A program made the translations under genes and the position numbers. A stretch of DNA of 8,956 nt from Porticoccaceae bacterium. Its GTDB lineage: Bacteria > Pseudomonadota > Gammaproteobacteria > Pseudomonadales > Porticoccaceae. Below are positions 4,517 through 8,956 of the stretch, piece by piece (the stretch's first letter is position 1; each line of letters starts with the position of its first letter). The DNA lies in assembly GCA_023229065.1 (NCBI GenBank), contig JALNZZ010000083.1:1-8956 (forward strand). The letters run 5' to 3'. Below the pieces are notes generated by a model. That model was given only the letters and a program-made list of their open reading frames with translations, did not search any database and had not been told where the DNA came from.

Positions 4517-4551
4517 TAGATATCTATCTATCTTTAATAGATAGATATCTA
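4517..4551. repeat. Perfect 15-bp AT-rich inverted repeat after the partition genes
   Basis: TAGATATCTATCTAT (4517-4531) and its exact reverse complement (4537-4551) flank a 5-base loop, directly after the stop codon of the ribbon-helix-helix gene. On the minus strand a T-rich stretch follows, so it may end the parA operon transcript. Its GATATCTATC units also match the region upstream of parA, so it may be a second centromere-like site. Confidence 0.65.
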
Positions 4552-4854
4552 TCAATCAATTCCGAAATGCTGCTTGAGCAATCGCTCAATGATCTCGGTT
4601 TCCGTCACCCGGTGGCCCGGTACTGACTCCGCATTTGCGGCGTCCTTGAGGGCTTTGGCGAGGTCCCACCGGATGCGGAAGAGCTTTTGGACGAGAGCCA
4701 CGGGCGGCTCATCTGCGGCAGGTGCCGCAGCTTTGGGAGCATCCCGATGCGCTTTATCAGCAACATCTCCCGCTCCACCTTCCAGAAAAGCAGTCGGGTC
4801 TTTCCGTGGGGTGGCAATGCCTGTGAGGTCAGGTTTTCCGCGCATCTTCTTCAC
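4552..4854 (-). CDS. parB: Small ribbon-helix-helix partition protein (ParB/ParG-like)
   Basis: The 100-residue product has a disordered, Pro/Ala-rich N-terminal half (about 1-52) and a C-terminal ribbon-helix-helix-like region (57-97): KLFRIRWDLAKALKDAA as strand and first helix, then TETEIIERLLKQHF as second helix. Small dimeric ribbon-helix-helix proteins of this size are the centromere-binding partners and autorepressors of short type Ib ParA proteins. The start is GTG 4854: it overlaps the parA TGA by 4 bases (GTGA) and has AGGAGG with a 7-base spacing. ATG 4845 would be 16 bases away. AT-rich palindromes on both sides of the pair are likely binding sites. The symbol is by role, not by sequence match to canonical ParB. 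Confidence 0.75.
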   Translation of the reverse strand: MKKMRGKPDLTGIATPRKDPTAFLEGGAGDVADKAHRDAPKAAAPAADEPPVALVQKLFRIRWDLAKALKDAANAESVPGHRVTETEIIERLLKQHFGID

Positions 4855-5483
4855 GCCGTCACCTCCTTGAAGAAGGCTTCCATTTCCGCAATCGCAGCCT
4901 GATCCTTGCCCAGCTCCTGCACGATCGCACCTTCGCCGATGGCGCGACGGAAGGCCACGCGCTCGCAAACCTTGGTCGGCAGCACAGTCAGCTCCTGCTC
5001 GGCCAGAAACTCCAGCATCTCAGCGGCGTCCTTGGTGCGCGGATCGACGCGGGTCAGCAACACGCGCACATCGAGGTCGGGGTTGTAGTCACGGGCCAGC
5101 TCGACCACTGTCAGCAGATCGGTCATGGCTGCGGCATCGAGGTTGGAAGCACCTATCGGGATAACTGCGCGTTGAGCGAGCAGCAAAGCGGAACGCAACC
5201 CCACCGAGTCGCGGCCACCGGCATCCACCACGACATGCGAGAAGCCGCTGGCAAGCTGCTTGCCTTCGGCCAGGATCGCTTTGCCCGCGAGGCATGTCGT
5301 CGTCGGGCTGGGCGTGTAGCCCTCGTTCTCTCGCCGCCACGCAGCCCAGCTCGCGGCACTCGCCTGCGGGTCGCCGTCAATCAGCAAGGTCTTGCCCTGC
5401 CGGGCCAGCATCGTGGCGAGATGGACGGCGGTCGTGGTCTTGCCCACGCCGCCTTTGGTATTCACCACAGCAAAGATCGTCAC
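4851..5483 (-). CDS. parA: ParA-type partition ATPase (type Ib)
   Basis: The 210-residue product is a MinD/ParA P-loop ATPase: deviant Walker A NTKGGVGKTT (residues 8-17, with the signature lysine at 10), Walker A' LLIDGDPQAS (33-42) and Walker B HVVVDAGG (83-90). It lacks the N-terminal DNA-binding extension of P1-type ParA and is of type Ib length, which fits a small ribbon-helix-helix partner. Such ATPases bind the nucleoid non-specifically and position plasmid copies. The start is GTG 5483, with GGAGG 8 bases upstream; the ATGs at 5488 and 5485 are out of frame. It overlaps the downstream partner gene by 4 bases, so both are made from one mRNA. Confidence 0.92.
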   Translation of the reverse strand: MTIFAVVNTKGGVGKTTTAVHLATMLARQGKTLLIDGDPQASAASWAAWRRENEGYTPSPTTTCLAGKAILAEGKQLASGFSHVVVDAGGRDSVGLRSALLLAQRAVIPIGASNLDAAAMTDLLTVVELARDYNPDLDVRVLLTRVDPRTKDAAEMLEFLAEQELTVLPTKVCERVAFRRAIGEGAIVQELGKDQAAIAEMEAFFKEVTA

Positions 5484-5500
5484 GTCATCATCCTCCAGAG

Positions 5501-5562
5501 TTGAGCTAGATATCTATCACAAGCATGGCGAGATTATAGATACAGATATATATCTAGCTCAA
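5501..5562. repeat. Operator/centromere-like inverted repeats over the parA promoter
   Basis: TTGAGCTAGATAT at 5501-5513 recurs as its exact reverse complement at 5550-5562. Further TAGATA/GATATCTATC-like units lie inside (5507-5518, 5538-5553). The outer arm contains the parA -35 hexamer, so a protein bound here would block parA transcription. The same units occur downstream of the partition operon at 4517-4551. Binding by the ribbon-helix-helix protein is inferred. Confidence 0.65.
5533..5562 (-). promoter_or_regulatory. parA promoter
   Basis: On the minus strand TTGAGC (5562-5557) and a perfect TATAAT (5538-5533) are separated by 18 bases; transcription would start near 5526, about 43 bases before the GTG start of parA. 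The A/T-rich block at 5573-5588, upstream of the -35, could act as an UP element. Confidence 0.65.
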
Positions 5563-5572
5563 TAGACTAGAG

Positions 5573-5588
5573 AAAAATAAATATTTTT
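5573..5588. repeat. AT-only palindrome in the divergent region
   Basis: AAAAATA and TATTTTT pair around a 2-base AA centre between the leftward parA promoter and the rightward transfer promoter. A near-palindrome GGTCTATAGTCC follows at 5591-5602. No protein is known to bind them. Confidence 0.4.
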
Positions 5589-5680
5589 ATGGTCTATAGT
5601 CCATCTGCAAAACCATAAAACCCTTTATTTATGCGGATTTCAGCGGTTTTTGATGTCCATGCTTTAGTTTTTGCATACCG

Positions 5681-5709
5681 TTGCAGCGATACGCGACAAC
5701 ACCTAGAAT
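5681..5709 (+). promoter_or_regulatory. Promoter of the transfer genes
   Basis: TTGCAG (5681-5686) and TAGAAT (5704-5709) are separated by 17 bases. Transcription would start near 5716, giving a leader of about 27 bases with GGGAG at 5731-5735 before the GTG at 5743. Confidence 0.55.
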
Positions 5710-5742
5710 GACGGCATCTTGGCCAATTTTGGGAGCATCGCC

Positions 5743-8601
5743 GTGGCTGCCGCCGATCCATCAATGCCGTTCTCGCCCTGCGATCCAGCAGCAGGGTCAT
5801 GTACCGACGTATCGGTCGGAATCCTTCAGTGGATCTTCGGGCCGGTCGTCGAGAAGCTGACCCAAGGGGCAAGCCCTGACGCTGTTGATGCCAGTGTCAG
5901 CGTGATGGCCTCGATCTTCTCGGTCTTCAATTCGGGCCTACTGGTGGTCGCCAGCCTGATCGTCAGCTACGTCGCCGTCATGGGCGTGACGAACACTGCG
6001 AACGAAGGCGAGGCGATGGGACGGAACTGGTCTTCACTCTGGACGCCTGTACGGATCGTTTCAGGCGGAAGCGTGCTGCTGCCAACCACAAGCGGCTACA
6101 GCTTCATTCAGCTCATCGTGATGATGTTCGCGCTATGGGGTGTGGGTTTCGCCAACACCTTGTTCAAGATCGGCACAGAGAACGGGATCATCAACGGCGC
6201 ACTCACTGCGACCAGTGCCCAGATGGGCCTTGGCAGCGGGGCCAAGCCGAACCCGAACTATCCCTTATATGACATTCGCCAATTCGCGCAGGAGTACTTA
6301 GCCGTGGCGTGGTGCAAGCGCACCGTGAACGCCTCATTTTCAGGCTTCGGCGGCGGCACGCCGAACGTCAGCGCAGCCGGAACACCTGACCAGACCATTG
6401 CCGAAGGCGGCAGCAAGAAGGCAATGATCTATCAGGCGAAGGATCGAAATGCCGTCACCAATCTGGGTGGCGGTGTGCCGCTTTGCGGCTCGGTGAAGGT
6501 CTACAGCTATTCGGCTCCGGCTGCCATCGCCGCTGAAACTACCACGTCAGCGGCGTCCATCTTTGATCCGGCCAAGATTCAGGATAACGCCTCGGCCATG
6601 TCGGCGATCCGTGTCGCCGCTCTGAACGCCAAAGCGACCGCTGTCAACAAGGTGATGCAGGACATTGAGGTGTGGGTTGGCGAATGGCCCGCGACCATCA
6701 ACGAATCCGGCTGGGAGAACGTAACGAGCGACCGTTTCAACCAGATCGTCAATCAAGCCCAGAGCACTCTGACCGCAAGCCTGACCGCTCAGATTGCAGC
6801 CGACACCACGCTGCAACAGATCATGCAGAAGTACGTCACCGACATCACCAAGGATGGCTGGGCAATGGCAGGCGGCTTCTATCAGCGCCTCGGCGGTATC
6901 AAGGAAGAGCTGGGCCGCATCTACTCCGAAAACGTCGCACAGGCCACCGCACCAAACCTCAACACCCTACCGCAAGGGCCGCATTCATCGCTGGCTGCCA
7001 ACAGCTATACCACGGTCTACAACACCATCATCAGCAAGTCGCTGACCGGGGGAAGCTACACCACGCCCGACACCCCTCGGGCTGCCGATCTCAAGTCGAA
7101 CCTGATCCCATCTTCCCTCGACGATCTCAGCATCGACACATTGGGCAGCCGGGGTGACAGCTTCATGAGCGGTTTCGTGCAGTGGGGCATGGAGCGCGTG
7201 ACCAGCACCATGATCGGCACCGATGGCGACGTGGACGCCATTGCCCGCATCAAAACCACGGGTGACGTGCTCGCACTACTGCAATCGACGGGTTTTGCAG
7301 CCGACCGGCTGATCCACACTTCGCTGTCCGGCCTGAAAGCCGCCGCCGCAGCGGTGGGCAGCGTCAGCTTCATGGGAAACAAGGTCGATGCCACCCCACT
7401 GGCCGACACCTTCCTGAATTGGGTCATTTACAACTTCCTGACCCCGTTGGCCGAAGTCACAACGTGGCTGGGCCGATTGGCTTTTTACTTCGGCGTGTTC
7501 CTGCCGAGCCTGCCGTACACGATTTTCATGATCGCGTTTGTTGGCTGGTTGATGGCAGTGCTCCAGTCGATCATTGCCGCGCCCCTGTGGGCGGTCATGC
7601 ACATGACGCCTGACCGCACCTTCGTCGGCAGTCAGACTCAAGGTTATCTGCTCCTGCTGTCGCTCTTCATCCGCCCGGCGCTCATCATCACCGGCCTGTT
7701 CGCCGCGATGATGGTCGCCAATCCGGTGGTTGGGTACATCAGCAAAGCATTCTGGGCGATGTATCACGCCAACGTAACGTCGGCGGAATCGCTGGGTTGG
7801 TTCATTGAATTTTTGCAGTGGAAGAACTGGCTCATCGTCTATGGCTTCGTTCTGCTGCCCGTGATGTACATGATTTTCGGGCTGTCGCAGAGCTTGCCGG
7901 ACACCGTGCTGCGCTGGATCGGCGCTGGTATCAGCTCGATGGGCGAAACCCAAGCTACCGAGCAGATGCGCGGGCAGTCGGAAAAATATGGCCCCAGTGC
8001 GTTGCGCGGCGGTGCGTCTCCGGGCCAACCCGAGGCAAAAACACCGAATAATCGCCTGAACGGTGACTCTGGAGGCGCAGGCAGTCTAAGCGGGCCGAGC
8101 GGCCCCACTGGCAACGGTGGCGGTGGCCGCAGCGGTGGCGGCAACCACCCGCGCCTGCTGAATGCCAACGGACAAGGGGTAGCACCGCAGCACGACACCC
8201 CGGCGCCGTCCGCAGCGCCCAGCGGGCCGACGCGCAGCACCTCCACCGCATCGTCCAACACCGGATCGTCTCTCAACACCGGCTCGCAAGGCGTGGTCAG
8301 CCGCTGGGGTAACAGCGAAGACATCACCGACGCTGAATTCGTCGAAGTGAAAGACACGGCCCCGCGATCTGGTACTACCTCACGCCCCTCATCCACAGGG
8401 GAAAAAGCCAGCAACGCCGTGCTCGCTCTTGGCTCCGCTGGTGTCATCAGCGCGGCATCGAACACAGAGAACGTCAACGATGACGGCATTGGCGGCAGCG
8501 GCTTGCATTACGACAGCCGCTACAGCCCGCCACCCGCTGCACAAGCGTCCTCAGTCATCAACCATGGCGACACCACAGCAAGCGGAGGACAACCGGCATG
8601 A
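5743..8601 (+). CDS. traY: DotA/TraY-family type IVB secretion/conjugation membrane protein
   Basis: The 952-residue product has the DotA/TraY layout: hydrophobic segments near residues 55-83 and 119-141, a long polar middle (about 145-555), a second hydrophobic cluster at about 560-620, 634-665 and 695-716, and a tail of about 200 residues rich in Ser, Gly, Pro, Thr and Asn. In IncI plasmids (TraY) and Legionella (DotA) this inner-membrane protein is part of the type IVB transfer apparatus. GTG 5743 is chosen as start: GGGAG lies 7 bases upstream and the predicted transcript begins near 5716. TTG 5719 is open but almost leaderless, and ATG 5764 is later. No N-terminal signal peptide is seen, unlike many family members. 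It overlaps the next gene by 4 bases (ATGA). Confidence 0.85.
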   Translation: MAAADPSMPFSPCDPAAGSCTDVSVGILQWIFGPVVEKLTQGASPDAVDASVSVMASIFSVFNSGLLVVASLIVSYVAVMGVTNTANEGEAMGRNWSSLWTPVRIVSGGSVLLPTTSGYSFIQLIVMMFALWGVGFANTLFKIGTENGIINGALTATSAQMGLGSGAKPNPNYPLYDIRQFAQEYLAVAWCKRTVNASFSGFGGGTPNVSAAGTPDQTIAEGGSKKAMIYQAKDRNAVTNLGGGVPLCGSVKVYSYSAPAAIAAETTTSAASIFDPAKIQDNASAMSAIRVAALNAKATAVNKVMQDIEVWVGEWPATINESGWENVTSDRFNQIVNQAQSTLTASLTAQIAADTTLQQIMQKYVTDITKDGWAMAGGFYQRLGGIKEELGRIYSENVAQATAPNLNTLPQGPHSSLAANSYTTVYNTIISKSLTGGSYTTPDTPRAADLKSNLIPSSLDDLSIDTLGSRGDSFMSGFVQWGMERVTSTMIGTDGDVDAIARIKTTGDVLALLQSTGFAADRLIHTSLSGLKAAAAAVGSVSFMGNKVDATPLADTFLNWVIYNFLTPLAEVTTWLGRLAFYFGVFLPSLPYTIFMIAFVGWLMAVLQSIIAAPLWAVMHMTPDRTFVGSQTQGYLLLLSLFIRPALIITGLFAAMMVANPVVGYISKAFWAMYHANVTSAESLGWFIEFLQWKNWLIVYGFVLLPVMYMIFGLSQSLPDTVLRWIGAGISSMGETQATEQMRGQSEKYGPSALRGGASPGQPEAKTPNNRLNGDSGGAGSLSGPSGPTGNGGGGRSGGGNHPRLLNANGQGVAPQHDTPAPSAAPSGPTRSTSTASSNTGSSLNTGSQGVVSRWGNSEDITDAEFVEVKDTAPRSGTTSRPSSTGEKASNAVLALGSAGVISAASNTENVNDDGIGGSGLHYDSRYSPPPAAQASSVINHGDTTASGGQPA

Positions 8602-8956
8602 GCTACCAGTACGACTACAACGCCGAGGCCACCGGCCACGTCATTGGGCTGCGGCGTGGATACGAACAGGGCTTTGAGGCGGGCGAAGTTGCAGGTTGGA
8701 ACAAGGCCATGCGTGAGTGGAACACCGAAGTCGAAACGCAGTGGAACCCGCTCGTTGACCGCCTCACTGCTGAGCGAGACGAGGCCATCCGCGCCCGCGA
8801 TGAACTGCTGGAGCAGGTACGCCATGCAGGCCAGCAAACCCGCAAATGGCACAACGCTTTCTACAGCGTGCTGTGCGCCCTCGATAGCGCAATGGACGTG
8901 CTACAGCACGCACCGCAGGACATGCGCACTCGGATGATCCTCGATTACGCCAAACG
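8598..8956 (+). CDS. Hypothetical protein, partial (cut by right edge)
   Basis: The frame starts with ATG at 8598, overlaps the stop of the DotA/TraY gene as ATGA, has GGAGG 9 bases upstream, and is open to the right edge (119 codons visible). The product starts MSYQYDYNAEATGHVIGLRR, then has a GYEQGFEAGEVAGWN stretch (Gly every four residues) and a charged helical region that is probably coiled (DRLTAERDEAIRARDELLEQ). No signal peptide or membrane segment is visible. I do not recognise the family. Its tight coupling suggests a role with the transfer protein, but the gene after traY in IncI plasmids (traX) cannot be matched to it from the visible part. Confidence 0.75.
   Translation, partial: MSYQYDYNAEATGHVIGLRRGYEQGFEAGEVAGWNKAMREWNTEVETQWNPLVDRLTAERDEAIRARDELLEQVRHAGQQTRKWHNAFYSVLCALDSAMDVLQHAPQDMRTRMILDYAK

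Noticed and set aside
4855..4968. Long N-terminal extension of the ribbon-helix-helix protein upstream of GTG 4854
   Set aside because: It lies inside the parA end in another frame, and GTG 4854 has an excellent Shine-Dalgarno and a GTGA overlap with parA.
5631..5711. 26-codon frame from ATG 5631 as a leader peptide or lost signal peptide of the DotA/TraY gene
   Set aside because: It has no ribosome binding site and no clear signal-peptide core, and the predicted transfer promoter lies inside it.
7276..8028. Minus-strand frame of 250 codons opposite the DotA/TraY gene
   Set aside because: Arg/Gln/His-rich shadow of the plus-strand gene without ribosome binding site or domain features.

Overview
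The window reads as part of a conjugative plasmid, or a closely related mobile element, from a GC-rich proteobacterium. Grounds for this are a plasmid replication initiator, a ParA plus ribbon-helix-helix partition pair, a KfrA-type coiled-coil regulator and a DotA/TraY-type transfer protein, all with high GC at third codon positions. The host genus cannot be fixed from the sequence. The backbone resembles plasmids of Xanthomonadales, Burkholderiales or Pseudomonas, but that is only an impression.

Layout. Everything from 1 to 5483 that looks like a gene is on the minus strand (maintenance half); everything from 5743 to the right edge is on the plus strand (transfer half). Reading leftward from the divergent region at 5484-5742: parA (4851-5483), a four-base-overlapping small ribbon-helix-helix partition gene (4552-4854), a ParC-like partition-associated gene (about 4101-4436), a 240-base replication control leader, rep (2667-3863), a structured origin-like region holding one small primase-like gene (2167-2481), a poorly resolved stretch (1482-1890), kfrA (351-1403) and two tightly overlapping small genes (175-354 and 1-188, the latter cut by the edge). 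Rightward: a promoter at 5681-5709, a DotA/TraY-family gene (5743-8601) and a translationally coupled gene that runs off the right edge.

How it works together. Rep belongs to the primase-like Replicase family, whose best-known member (ColE2 Rep) acts at an origin just downstream of its own gene; a hairpin-rich region lies in that position here. The rep leader carries what looks like an antisense-RNA copy-control locus: a plus-strand promoter, a plus-strand intrinsic terminator with no plus-strand gene to serve, and a terminator loop CGCCAA complementary to the UUGGCG loop of the rep mRNA, as in IncI/IncFII-type control. ParA and its small partner are flanked on both sides by AT-rich palindromes that look like centromere/operator arrays. 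kfrA has three tandem 12-bp repeats over its promoter.

The most unusual structure is a pair of diverged inverted copies (1856-1957 and 2549-2642) of a roughly 100-bp module. In each copy the same three hairpins occur in the same order with paired base changes in the stems, together with a GCTACTC motif that recurs upstream of the rep leader. I do not recognise this arrangement as a named element.
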